DNA of 64,000 bases from Sphaerosporella brunnea (Eukaryota; Ascomycota; Pezizomycetes; Pezizales; Pyronemataceae), in NCBI GenBank assembly GCA_008704415.1, contig VXIS01000198.1:25416-89415 (forward strand). The letters are read 5' to 3'. This document shows positions 42,241-53,582 of this stretch, in pieces. Within the stretch, counting starts at the first letter, position 1. Each line of letters starts with the position of its first letter. The notes beneath the pieces are model-generated. The model searched no databases and had not been told where the DNA came from. It saw only the letters and a program-made list of their open reading frames with translations. The translations under genes were made by a program, and so were the position numbers.

Positions 42241-43050
42241 AACAAAAAGCACAACACGAACGAACGAAACAGAATTAGGTCCTGGCGACTTACGAACGAA
42301 TTTTTAATTTTTTTTTAATCTTTTTTTTTTTTTTTCTCTCCCATAGAGAGGTGTTATATTTTGCGGCTTTTTGTTTATTCCGGAATTTGGTTTTACCGGG
42401 AGGCCGGCGTTGGCTTCCGAGGAAAGGAGTTATTTGTTTGATTGCGATTTTCGGAGGGGGTGGTTGCTATTGGGGGGGCGATTTGCACTTTTGTTTTTTT
42501 TTTTTTTTTACCTGTGCCGTTTTCGTTTGGCGTTGGATTGGTCTCGGGCCGGGTGGGGAGATGAAGAATGCGCATGCATGCATGGCAACTGTGTACGAGT
42601 AACTTCCTTTGTTTTCTTTGTTTGTTGTTTGGCATGAATGTCCGGCGTTTATCTGGAACTAGAGCTAGAGGTATTTTTGGGAGGATAGAAGTGTGGACAA
42701 TTACAAGAGCTCGGGCGAGCGACAGCCCTCGTTCAATAATAATAATAATAAGAATAATAATAAGTTTGTCCCTGGTGTGCTCGGGCAAACACCACCCCAA
42801 ACACCAATCTCTAAACGCACGAATTGGTTCTACATATAACGCCTGTTTCGAAACACCACTCTATGTGCTTATACGAGTACGGTACGTGTAAAATCTCTCG
42901 GCTAGTTCCCGCGCGCGCGTTGCATGGACATGATCCTCCGCAGGGGCTTATTATTGGGTATCTAGGCAAGGTACCGAGCGACGCGACTTGGAGCCCGAAA
43001 AACACACTGCACTTTCCCTGATATCAAAACCCACCAATGACAGTAAGTAC
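42241..43050. other. Intergenic gap
   Basis: 810 bp. Long T runs (42,318-42,337 and 42,493-42,511) and an AAT triplet run (42,736-42,762). No gene is seen; it includes the 3' end of the SLC40 gene. Confidence 0.4.
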
Positions 43051-44730
43051 CTATCGCCAAACCAACGCATCTCTCCGCCCCCGCATCTTGACCACAAAGT
43101 CGGCAACATGCAAAACATGGCCTCTACGGATCCTAACAAAGCGTGCATACGCCGCAGCAGCTGCACAAACCGCCAGCGCACTCAACAGCACGGGTACTAC
43201 AAATTGTTGCGGGCTCGCAAACACTATGGTGGAGGCGTACGCGCACAGTTCAAAGGTGTTTTGCAGCGAGGCTTCGACGGCCGAAAACACGCCTCTTGTG
43301 GCTGCGTCGACTTCCTGCGAGGGAAGGGGGGTTAGCAAGGGGTGGGGGAGAGGGGGAGGGGACAGACCTCTTGGATCAAAATTTGCACACACAAATCGAA
43401 GCCCCAAAGCCCAATGCGGCTGGCGATCACGCCGCCTGCCAACCCTGCCGCCGCAAGTTGTGTGCCGCCGCAGAAGACGGCAACGACGGCGACGAGACAC
43501 ACCGCCTGCCAGTTGATAAACCACAGCGCGGCGCGCGTGGGGCCAACGGCGCGCATGGCTCGGGGCGCCAACCACGTGGCCGAGACCTCGAACATAACCG
43601 ACGCTGTGCGGACGAGGCCGATCTGCGAGGAGGTGTAGCCGACCGAAAGAAAGTACACCACCATTTGCCCTGCGAAATTGAGGACCGTGAAGTACAGCAG
43701 CGACAGCGCAAACGATGGGATAAAGACTGGGTGGTGGATGTAGAGCGCGACAGAGTTGTGGAGGTCCCGGGCCCACGATGTGGGCCGCCCCGGGAGAGTG
43801 GCGTCTGCCGCTGAGGAACTGGTGCGAGGCACTTGCAACGCTGGCACTAACTTGTAGACCTGATTTTTTTTTCCGATGTTGGAACGGCTGAAACCCAGCT
43901 GGAGTGGACTGACTCACTTTTGCAATGGCGAAGTATTCCACCATCGCCGAAGCCGCGTTTGTTCCCAAGGTCAACCAGATGGCCATGGGGGTTGAGATGC
44001 CATCAAGCAGAGCTATGAACAGCGGACCCGCGAGTTTGCAGACCAGGTCGATCCTTCTCATCTGAGAATTCAGCAAGCCCAGATCGGAGCCCGTATGTTT
44101 CGAGATAACCACCACCTGCGACTCTATGGTCAATCAAATCAAATCAAGCCAAGCCAAGCGCCTGCCTTCACGGCAATGTCTTACCCAGTCCCGCTCAACA
44201 GCGACCAGGTTCATGATCGAGCACAGCTTCTCCACACACGCAAAGCACGCCAGCAGCAGTAAGATTAAGGGCCTGAGTGCAGCGGGGACATCCGTTCGGC
44301 CCCTCATCGTCATCAAGGCCCAAAATCCCAAGCACGAAGCCACAACGACAGCGCGCTGAACGACTGTCCACATCTCCAAGTCAGCGCCATTCATCCCCCT
44401 TGCAAAGACACAAAACCAACCGATCGAGAACCTCACGACCTCGAGGCGATCCGCAGCGTCAACATAGCGGCCGACAGCGGGCGAAAAGGCGATAGCAGCA
44501 GCCGCACGCAGCAGCGCATACACCGACGGCGGCCTAAGATCCCGCGGAAACACCGCGGCTATGAACAACACGGCGCCGAACTCGAAGACGCGCGAGTTCC
44601 ATGTCGAGAGGAAGTGCGATATGTAAAGACGCCGGTTTACTCCCGACGAAGACGGGGCGTTGAGCAGTGGTATCGACTCGCTGGAATCATCTGCATCTGG
44701 ACCTGGACCCGCTTTCGGACTACTCGCCAT
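43051..44730 (-). CDS. Ferroportin-family (SLC40) metal transporter
   Basis: Four exons (44185-44730, 43918-44115, 43368-43859, 43051-43314) join in phase 0 to 499 aa. The N-terminal signature LYISHFLSTWNSRVFEFGAV is typical of ferroportin; then FSPAVGRYVDAADRLEVVRF, NLVAVERDWVVVISKHTGSDL, LNSQMRRIDLVCKLAGPLF and YLSVGYTSSQIG-like and AVEASLQNTFELCAY segments. About ten to twelve hydrophobic helices can be drawn. Animal ferroportin exports Fe2+; fungal members are presumed divalent-metal transporters at the plasma or vacuolar membrane. The acceptor of exon 2 was set at CGCAG, because an upstream in-frame start would break the conserved ERDW-VVV join. Family is secure; substrate is inferred. 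Confidence 0.88.
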
Positions 44731-46240
44731 GGTTTATCGAGATCGCGCTGTGATGGATTCAGGATGCGGGGGGAAAAAAAAATGAGACGATGTTGATGCA
44801 TGCTGGGTTTGACGCAGCCCTATGATTGGTTAGACAATGAGTCATTTATTATCACTCGTTTGAAATTAGGATCGGTTCGTTTTCTTTACTAGCGTAATTA
44901 CACGGTTTCCGACTGGTACGTTTCAAGATAAAACCGTTTTCGCAACTAGAGTACATGGCATCCAGAGCGCCGGTGCTGGTGCCCCAGGCTGGTACCCGCA
45001 AAGGTGTCGGGGTTACCTCGCAGCCGGCTCCAATTCCTGGCATGGTAGATAGATTGAAGAGCGTAGTTATCCCTTCTGCCGGTGGCTTGGCACTACAAAC
45101 TCCAGACCGGGGCCGAAGGCCGCAAGAATCTTGTACGACAGTAGAAACCAACTCATCTACCAGTAAAAGGTCGAGTGATATTCCGTGAGTGTGATCATAC
45201 TTAAGTGCACACCGACCCCAGCAATCCTCCACACAACGTCACTGCTGCCACCGCCATCACCGCCCTATTCATTACCATGGAAGCCAAGAGTTTAACCATC
45301 GTGATGCTTCGTTTCAGACATCAAATCTAGTGTTGGCCATGACTTGTGACTGGTTAGCAACGTCTGACTTTGAACACTGACCTATGACCGAAATGCTTGG
45401 CCTAATTCATAACTTTGTTGGTGACAGCCGGTCATAGACTATTTTGGATGGGGACTTTCTATGGCTCACGAAAGGTTGTTTTTCACGTCTTTGCGCTAGT
45501 TACATGAGCAGCCCATACTGAGGGGTTCCCGACCGCCCCCGAGCCTTGACTAAGGCTGAAAAATTTCGAACTTTACGGATGAACGTCCGGGGACCTGGAA
45601 AAGGCAGAGATTGGGCTTCTTAAGCCACTACTGCGCCAGCGTACTCCGTCAAAAGAGGCTTCAATCACTGTTGAATCAGACCAAGAAGACGTGGGCGAGC
45701 GCGGCATGGACGAGCTTTCCCCGGAAGATGCCGTGGTTATCAGTCCCCAGCTTAGGGAGTCGGTTTCAGGGCCGGCAGGTTGATTTCAAAAAGCGGTCTC
45801 CGTTTTCCCAGGGAAACAGCCCAAATTCGAAGGTGCTTGTGTGTGTGCCTGAGATGCTCGCTCAACACGCCCTAAGTCACAGCTGAGGATGAGGAGGCCA
45901 AATTAAGCCTCCGAGAAGCCATCAAGCACAAGGCCGGATGCAATTCTGCTTCTCGACGACCTCCGAGAGAACGGGGCCCAGTTACCTAGATGACAAACAG
46001 CTGGAGCTTTGACTGTTTCCCTTCGAATTTTGACAAAAAGGAGGGGGGAAACAAGGCTTTCCGCCCCCCTTTCTTTAACCCTGATCTGTATCTGGACGAT
46101 GGGGGTCTTTGAAGAACAAATGTAGATGATTTTCTCTATCGAAGAAACGACGTACGGCATCGTGGCGGAAAACCTACGGACTATCCAACCTACTATCCAA
46201 ACCTCGCGTACTACCGCGCGCCTGGTGGAGAATGGACTTA
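44731..46240. other. Gene-free region
   Basis: 1.5 kb. A 77-codon frame at 44,955-45,188 (MASRAPVLVPQAGTRKG) is open but has no feature I recognise. Nothing else can be supported. Confidence 0.4.
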
Positions 46241-46760
46241 CCGTATGAGTGGAACCCCGTTTCGGCCAACAACAGCATCACCATACCGAGCTTCTTGAGA
46301 TCCTTATTCAGACACCGCTGTGAGTCCGTGGAGATTTAAAGTTGTGCTATGATCCAAGATGTGTTCATACTTGTTTTTTGCCCAAGGGCCGAACGGTTGC
46401 TTGAGGGTGAAGGATTTCACATCAACAAAACCGGCTTTCTCGAGCCTGCCCCTGAGTAGCTCCTCGCTCTGGGGAACGCGGCCAGTGGAAAGCATAGCCT
46501 CATTCAGGCGATTGCCAAACTTTCTGAGAGGATTACCTTCCGTCAAGGAACCATCGTCGCTTCGCATGTATGCTAAAACCGGATTAGATGGAGGAAGACC
46601 AAGAATATTTCCGAAACTTACTTTCGCCTTCTGCAAGCTCGATGTATGCGCCAGGTTTCATACAGCGATAGGCTTGTCCGAGTACTTGCGGCCATTTTGT
46701 GATACCTACAGTGACTCGTTCAGAAAGATGAACCGGAAGCCGAAAATAGGAACATGGAAA
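46241..46760 (-). pseudogene. SAM-dependent methyltransferase fragment (LaeA-like family)
   Basis: Exon pieces 46622-about 46760 (ITKWPQVLGQAYRCMKPGAY, IELAEGE) and about 46,290-46,572 (RSDDGSLTEGNPLRKFGNRL, GRVPQSEELLRGRLEKAGF, KQPFGPWAKNKYEHI) are joined by an intact intron (GTAAGT donor, TTTTAG acceptor). These are the C-terminal half signatures of fungal class I methyltransferases. The N-terminal SAM-binding motif I is absent. Near 46,300 an extra base shifts the frame: GLTAVS is followed by a stop, while NKDLKKLGMVMLLLAETG continues in the neighbouring frame. So the gene is truncated at the 5' side and frameshifted at the 3' side. Confidence 0.7.
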
Positions 46761-47652
46761 AAGTGGTTTGGGGATGCTCAGAGGAGAGGGAGGAGTGGGC
46801 TGAGGAGTTTTTAAGCTGGTCGGAGAGCATGGATGGAGTCTCGAGGGGTTGGCACTGCCCCGCCAGCATGGTCTTTTGCAACAATATCCCACAGAGGATC
46901 CTGAGCAGGTAAAAGAGGATGCTTGGGGCGTTTGGTTTTCGCTTTTTTTTTGGGTACTGCGGGTGCTGCGGGGGCCGTAGGGGCCGCCGAGACAGCGGGG
47001 GCAGCGGGGGCAGCTGGGACCGTAGGGGCAGCGGGGGTAGCTGAGCCCGGGGCTGAGCTCGAAACAAAGGAGTCCGCCACGCCGTCCAGCAGGTCAGACT
47101 CAACACAGGAGTCATGGGCGGCGTTTGCCTCCTCCTCGAGGTTTTCCTCCAGGTCTTTTGTCCAATGGTTGAGGACACCTATGTACTCAACTCTAATTCT
47201 CACGGCCGCCTTGTGTCTCCGTCGTACCGCGACGTCTCCAGTGCCCGCCCCTCTTGGCCATCAATCAAGATTCGCCGGCGGTGTCATGTTTCCATACATA
47301 GTACGTTTGCTACTTAGAAAAGATTGACTTCGGCGCCAGCAATTCTCATCGTACCGGAAGAATACGGTGTTCGTCCAACCGATCTAAACTCTTCTCTCTC
47401 AATCCGCTACCGACACTCATTCACCCTCTCCTCTCGTTGCTCCTCATATTCCTTCATTCCCTCACTGAGCTTTTCAGTGACTACCTACTAGCTACTCGAC
47501 GCGTCGACGACCGCTCATTCTAACGTACGTTTGTGAAACCCACACGAATCTGCTAAAAATTCCTGTCAAGCTTGTGTCTGTTATCTAGCCCAGCACTAAT
47601 TCGCTACTTGGGCTTAAATATTTCTGACGTTTCACTTGGATTCTAGTTCACG
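46761..47652. other. Low-complexity region, no supported gene
   Basis: A minus-strand frame (46,811-47,203, no ATG) encodes EYIGVLNHWTKDLEENLEEE followed by a Pro/Ala repeat and a Lys-rich end. It might be an exon of an unknown gene or part of the decayed methyltransferase locus. The plus-strand frame over the same repeat (GAAGAAG-like) is a shadow. The last 300 bp probably serve the kinase-like gene. Confidence 0.35.
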
Positions 47653-49457
47653 ATGCCATCCGCAGCGGCACTCGCAAGTGTCATCCTTTCCCCACCTCCC
47701 TCGGGCAGCTACATCCACACTGCTGCTGTGTCGACGAGCAACAACCATGCCTACACCGAGATCCTCCCCGGCACGCTTGAGGAATTCGAGTCACAGGAAA
47801 TCACAAACTTCAAAGCATGGCTTTCTTCTGTTCCTTTTGAGTTCGCCGATCATCACCATCATGTCCAGGGCCATTACATGGAGTCAGAAGGCGACGTCCG
47901 CCTGTACTTGGAGTCTGCTATCGTGCTCACCTGCTGGCCAATAATCTTGGCGATGTCTGATGCCGTAAATCGCAACTTTGATTGGGCATTGCGTTCAGAG
48001 GAGACTTTGGCGGGCTCTGGTTCTCGCCCCGGCATCTGTATCTTGCAGATGACTGGAAATACCGACATCCCGGATCCTCGTACACTTGGAATGCTGCCTG
48101 TGACTGCGGTTGAGTTCAAGGCTCCAGGAATCTTCAATCGTATCCTGGCATCTGGGCAATTGAATGCGGAGAACAGCGATGATTGGTCTATAATAACGGC
48201 TCAAATCAGGAAGTACGCTATCCGCAACAGTGTATCGGACATCCTCGTTATGGACAACGAATGGTGTGTGTACTTACAGTTTTCCGACCCCGAGAGTGTT
48301 GAAGCTGCCTGCCGCTACACTGTGGCTCCAGTCGGAGCACCGCCACAGGGGTTCAATCTTACCTTGACCGCTCGTGAGCTTTTTCTGTTTGCTGTTTACA
48401 ACGGATTTCTGGCCAGTCAAGCTACGCTCAGGTAAGGAGTCAATTCTATTTTCTTATGGACACATCTTAACAATTTAAATCAGACAGTACATTAGTGTCC
48501 CTGTTCCTAACAACCAGCTCGACTATATTGAGAAATTTCCAGGACTTACGCCGCTTCCTCCTACTGCCCCGAACCGCAACATTTCCACTTCAACTTCCAC
48601 GCGCTCCCTTCGTAGCGCCGGGCCCATTGATAATCTCATCCTAGAGGTCACGAACCGGGAGTTTCCTTTATGTTCTGTCAAGAAGAGGGACATCACGCCA
48701 CCGAAGTTGTCGGGAATCTCCGACTCAACCCTTGGGTTGGAGCCATCACGCCGGAAAGTCCGTGACTTCTTCATATCAGGGATTTGGCGACCCCGCCTCG
48801 AGATGGAAGTTGACGAGAGCCTCGGAAGAATACTTGTTTCCACTGGGGCCGCGCGTTGTGAGTCTCATTTCTTCATAACGTATGAAATCATACTGATCAC
48901 TCTTATTAGCTCGTTCGTCTACCCCGCCTCCAACGGCTGGCATGGTCCTCAAATATTTCCCCCCAGGAGCCTTGGTCAATGCGTACCATGAAGCTAGCGC
49001 GTACGCTTCACTCAAATCATTACAGGGCGTGATTATTCCCTATTGCTATGGAGCGTAGGACGTCGAGGGAAGAGAAGGAGTCGGTCTCCTCCTGGAAAAA
49101 GTCGATGGACACACACTCCGCATCCATCTTGAATCGAACCCTGGGTTTGATCGTTGTCGCGCTATGTTCCTTCTTTGCTGGCATTCTTTGGAGAGAATGC
49201 ATGCCGCTGGACGCTCCCATGGTGATATTAGTGCCGACAACATTCTGCTTGTGACGGATCATGATGTTGTGTTCATCGATTTGGAAAATTCTCAGTAAGT
49301 TTGCGCATTGCACGATGTAGGATCAAAAATACATTAGCTGATGCTGATCCACAGGCACGCCGACCGCCATACCACCAAGTTTGACAAGATTGGCCTTCGC
49401 TCGGTCTTTAGAGAATTCGGGTTTTCGGAAGACGAGTTGAAGGGATGGGCCGTTTAG
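47653..49457 (+). pseudogene. Protein-kinase-like gene with in-frame TAG
   Basis: Exons 47653-48431, 48484-48857, 48910-49294 and 49355-49457 give 547 codons. Residues 1-260 form an unrecognised domain (EILPGTLEEFESQEITNFKA; TAQIRKYAIRNSVSDIL). A linker follows, then a compact kinase-like domain: VLKYFPPGALVNAYHEASAY (Lys and helix-C Glu), LLLEKVDGHTLRIHL, SHGDISADNILL (catalytic Asp and Asn) and VVFIDLENSQ (metal-binding Asp). Glycine loop and C-lobe end are reduced. Codon 434 (49056-49058) is TAG between YCYGA and DVEGREGVG; CAG to TAG would be a single C-to-T change. All splice sites are canonical, so the gene was recently intact, or the stop is an error. Part of it is repeated inverted at 63.1-64 kb. 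Confidence 0.68.
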
Positions 49458-50999
49458 GCTGTTACGTAGTCTCCTCTCTTGCGTTTTTTTTCTTTCTTTG
49501 ATTTTATGGCGTTATGGAGTGTGATATCATGGGGGTGGGCATCTGAATTGCTGTGATACATGGAATAGTTTCATCTCAGTGTAAAAGCCACAAGTTTTGC
49601 TCCTGCTATTTTATCGTATCACTTTATCACTTTCCCTGCGTATGGATGAGAGATGCTTTCTGTCACTCGCTCCGATGCCCTTTCATCAGCGCTCTTGTTC
49701 CCGGCCGAACTTCACGTTTAGCATCTCATGTAAGCAGTATCCTGAAGATTAGACTTTTCAGTGTGGACTGGAGGCCACACCTTCCGTTGCCAGTTACCGG
49801 GCGAGCGATGTTACTGGTCCAGCTCTACTTATTTTTTTTTGCACAACCTCGCTACTGCACTTCAAACGTGTACCTTCGTTAGAGTAGTTTGGGAGTACCC
49901 TGGCTATAACTACTAAGTAATTTTGCGCCGTCACCTTCTGTCACTCGCGATTGGTGAAGAGTGATACATAAATGCTGCACCAAAATTACTACTTAGTGCC
50001 GGCCGGGTAACGCCAAACGAACGAAGGTTATCTACACGTTTAAAGTGCAGTAGGGGGATCCGGAGAAATTTGGCTAAAACAGCGGCTGCTGGCGGCACCA
50101 GGAAGGATGGGATGGGACGTCGATTGGCCGAAGACAGGCGTCGTCTCGGCAGTGCGCGACCCGACAGCCAAAAAGGTAAAACGTTTAACGTTCTGCTGCC
50201 AACAGCAGCTTTCAGCGCCGTTGCAAGTGGTAAACGTCACAGCGTAGTTGAGAAAACATCATAGATAGATCCCCGAAACACTCGGCCCTCGGACAGGTCG
50301 TGCTTCCAGGAACCACCTCTTCAAGACATGTGCCGACGGTGGGCGAAAGGAACAGACGACACTGGTGGAGGACGGGGACGGTCCGCCGAAGCCACCCAGG
50401 AGAAGGAAAAAAAAGAAGAGAAGGAAGACGAATAATACGTCCGTGAGGGATCGATCTTCTGGCGGACGAACCGATGTTACGGATTTGCGGTTATGACCTT
50501 TTTTTTTTGGTTTGGGCAGCACAAGTGTAGGAAACGTGTGGGCCAAATTAGGCCGGATCATGTCTCCCTTTGTCCATTACGAGTCTCCTTGGTGCCTTAT
50601 CTGTTGGTTATGATTTTCCTTGTTGATGTCCTTGTTTCATTTCCTTCGGAGGAGCGGGCCCCACAGTAGGACATGTGCCTAGGGGTGGCGATGAATCTGT
50701 ATCTACATGCCATGGCCGCAAGCGGCCAAATGCAATATGATTAAAACAATCGGGTAATACTGCCAGCAGTAGCGGTGCTCAGGGGCGAAAAATACGACCA
50801 GCGTGACGAGCTCCATTTGGGTTGCAAAGTCGACTGCAGGGGAAGGAGTAACGGCGAGGGGGGTATGAGACGGTAATAAGTTGGCGGGTGTTGCATTGAG
50901 GAAGTGGTGTTGCGGTGAAGAGCCCAATCTACAGCAACAGTCTATTTGACACATATTAAAACCGGCGGATTCAGCAGATTGGTGCCGCAAATTTCCAAA
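49458..50999. other. Gene-free region inside the left palindrome arm
   Basis: 1.54 kb. Contains a short inverted repeat (49,864-50,044) and an A/G-rich stretch near 50,398-50,430. No gene is supported; frames are short and featureless. Confidence 0.4.
49864..50044. repeat. Short imperfect inverted repeat
   Basis: Arms of about 60 bp: ACGTGTACCTTCGTTAGAG through CTACTAAGTAATTTTG on the left. The right arm's reverse complement has ACGTGTAGATAACCTTCGTT through ACTAAGTAGTAATTTTG. They flank about 53 bp. It may be a small foldback/MITE. A mirrored copy lies in the right arm near 62,500-62,660. Confidence 0.5.
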
Positions 51000-53095
51000 T
51001 CACGGGGTGTCCGCCGCCCACCCCAAGTTCCCTCGTTCAGATGCATCTCCCTCACTCAGCAACTCACTCAAAATATCCGCCTCCGTCTTACCCGCATGCC
51101 TCGCTTCAATCGCCTCCGCACAATCCCTAATAATCCTCTAAAAAAAAAGCCAGGTTATCAACGACAAAAAGTCCTACGTTTGTACAGAGAATAAAAGGAG
51201 GGCTGTACCTTCATTTGTGCAACACACTTCAACAGAGGAAAGAGTTTCTGTAGGTCAGAGACGGACTTTGGGACTTCCTGGCGTTTCTCGCGCTGCAGCA
51301 CTGAGACGTAGCCTTTGGGGTTTGACATGCGGATGAGCTGGAAGGAGAGGCCTGGCAGTTACATCAGCCACAAGGCGTGTAGCGGTGGGTGATAATGATA
51401 TACCAGCATTGAAGATCCCCACCACCTGCAATTTCTTGACGATGGCCTTATCGTGGTCCGCAAGCTCGTGTAATCGGAACAGCATATCGCGCAGGGCCTT
51501 CGCAAGCTTCAGTGAGTCACTTAACCACTTCGTCGACCTCATTCCGCCACTAAATGAGCGCGCGACCTCAATACCGCCGTACTCGAAGAAGTCGTCTTCA
51601 ACCGTGCGGATGATGCCGTCGATGCGGGGTCCGATTTTCTGCCTATTGCCGAGACCGCCCGTTTTTGTTCTGTTCCGATTTTTACGGAGGGCTGTTGCGC
51701 GACAGACAGTTTCTCCGCGCTCCAGTGTCATGCCCGGTAAGTCGAGGAGGCAGTTGTCGATGATTTGAGACCAGATGTTGGAGTTGTACCAGTCCTCGAG
51801 GTGACTTGCCCGCAGCGGTTCGCCGGGTGCTCGGAACAGCATGAGTCTACAGCAGCTATTAGATCGAGCGAGGGCGTGACGATGGCGCCACTTACTGTAT
51901 CCGAATGACCAGATCCGCCCATGACGAGTTGAAATGGACATCTGAAGCGTAGTGTGTATCTTTCGGCAAATAGTTGGTGGTACTGAGAACATTTTGGAGG
52001 TCCTCAGTTGTTTTTACGGGAAAGAACCTCCTCATCGACTCGACAAGCACCATATCAGTCTCCGGCAGCGGGATAAGGGCGCTCCGAATCTCCTTCCACT
52101 CCACTTCGCTGAACCAGCCTTCTACCGCAGTATCCGAGATGTCAAGCACAAACGACCGCGCAATCGATTTTGTGAAGGTATCGTGATCCATAGCTTGGCA
52201 TGCCTCAAAGATGACGGTCTCGACAGCGCGTCCGCTGGCAAGAACCCATTTATGATCCTCCCGCATCGACGAGAAAGTATCTGCAAAAGTTGTCTGCGCA
52301 GCTGAAAGCTCTTCAGAGTCGTTATCTGGGGTTGGATCGCGATCTTCGGAGCCATGAAGGGTACTCGCATCATCGTCGTCGTCGCCTTCTCCTTCTTCGT
52401 CGGGGGCTTCATTATCGTCGGGAACACCGGTATTAGAGCTTGAGCTCGCCGCATTACTGCAATTCTGGGAAACGAACGAGCGCGTAACAGGTCCATTATA
52501 GACCGCGCCAATATTTATCGCCCGCGCAGTCTCAGCCGCAGGCGTCGAAGCTTTCTGTTTTTTGATTTGCTCTCTAAGCCAAGTGCGGCCATACTGCTTG
52601 TCGGAGCCTTTTCCCTGTGACCATCAGCTTCCATCCTTCACTCCGCGCAGCCGAACCCGATTATGGCCTCAAGACAAGCAAGCAGGTTGCGAGAGGCGAG
52701 CGGGACCAGCATCGGCAGGAAGACCAAGCAGTAGAGCAAGCAGGTCTACAGCATCAATCCTGCACCGGTATCTGGCGGCGTGGGGAGCAAGCAGGTCCCC
52801 AGCAGGCCAGTGGCTGCGGTAAAAAAAGACCGACCGATGGATCGGAGGAGCAAAGAGCTACTGATACCTTCTCATCATACCGCGCAATCAGCTCTCGAGC
52901 GCGATCGCGGTGTTGCCGTGTGCAGCAGTATTTGGCCGTGCAGTTGGCGATGGTTTGGAGCGACTTCTTCCAGCCCTCGAGAACGCGCCGGTGCTGTGCT
53001 GAGGAAGGCCGCCGGAAGTTTAGGTATGCGTGGATGCTCCAGTCATTCGGGTGCGCGCGGAAGAAGCTGGAGTTCTCGGGGTGCCCGTGGGACAT
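51000..53095 (-). CDS. Uncharacterised fungal family protein (556 aa)
   Basis: Exons 52868-53095, 51896-52614, 51404-51846, 51209-51351 and 51000-51137 join in frame. The N-terminus MSHGHPENSSFFRAHPND is followed by a small basic domain (HRRVLEGWKKSLQTI, CCTRQHRDRARELIARYDEK), an acidic linker (DEEGEGDDDDD) and the conserved core: DWYNSNIWSQIIDNCLLDLP, GMTLERGETVCRATALRKNR, KIGPRIDGIIRT, EVARSFSGGMRSTKWLSDSL, KLAKALRDMLFRLHELA and GLSFQLIRMSNPKGYVSVLQ. I recognise this core from large fungal families without assigned function. Intron 1 (52,615-52,867) is 253 nt, far longer than the rest. Start is uncertain: the frame extends upstream past further ATGs. An inverted copy lies at 59.4-61.5 kb. 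Confidence 0.72.
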
Positions 53096-53582
53096 GGCAG
53101 AAGGGGTGCTAGTGATGACATCGTAAGAAGGTGGAGGGGAGGAGGTTGGAAAAGGAGGGGGCTGGTGTGATGATAAGCGAGGCTTGGCACACAGTTCGTC
53201 ACCTGAAGCTGGAGACATGACCTTGGAGACAATGGAGACAATGGAGACAATGGAGACAACCAAAAAGTAAGCAAGACTGATCGAATCAATCCCATGTGTA
53301 TAAAAACGCACAATCTCGCTGGATAGCTTAAATCCAGAACCCAGGACCCAGACCAACAGGGCAAATCAAAATCAAAGCAAAAGCGTGTAATGTATGTGAA
53401 GCCCCCATACGCCACTCGCCGCTCAAGCCCGCGCCATGATGCCACAAAATCCGGCCAAAAACAAAAAAACAAAAACAAAACAAACAAAACAAAAAACACA
53501 CCCAAAATAACGAACAACTCCCATCCACATATAAATGCGGCAGCCGAAGTACTAGTGAAAAGTGAAAAAATGTAAAACTTGC
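53096..53582. other. Intergenic gap with a 9-bp tandem
   Basis: 487 bp between two minus-strand genes. Contains about four GGAGACAAT units (53,224-53,262) and an A-rich AAAACAAAC stretch (53,457-53,500). No gene; mirrored at about 58,870-59,355. Confidence 0.5.

Noticed and set aside
44955..45188. 77-codon frame starting MASRAPVLVPQAGTRKG
   Set aside because: Open but featureless; too short to support alone.
46923..47327. Plus-strand GAAGAAG-rich frame
   Set aside because: Shadow of a GC-rich tandem; no features.
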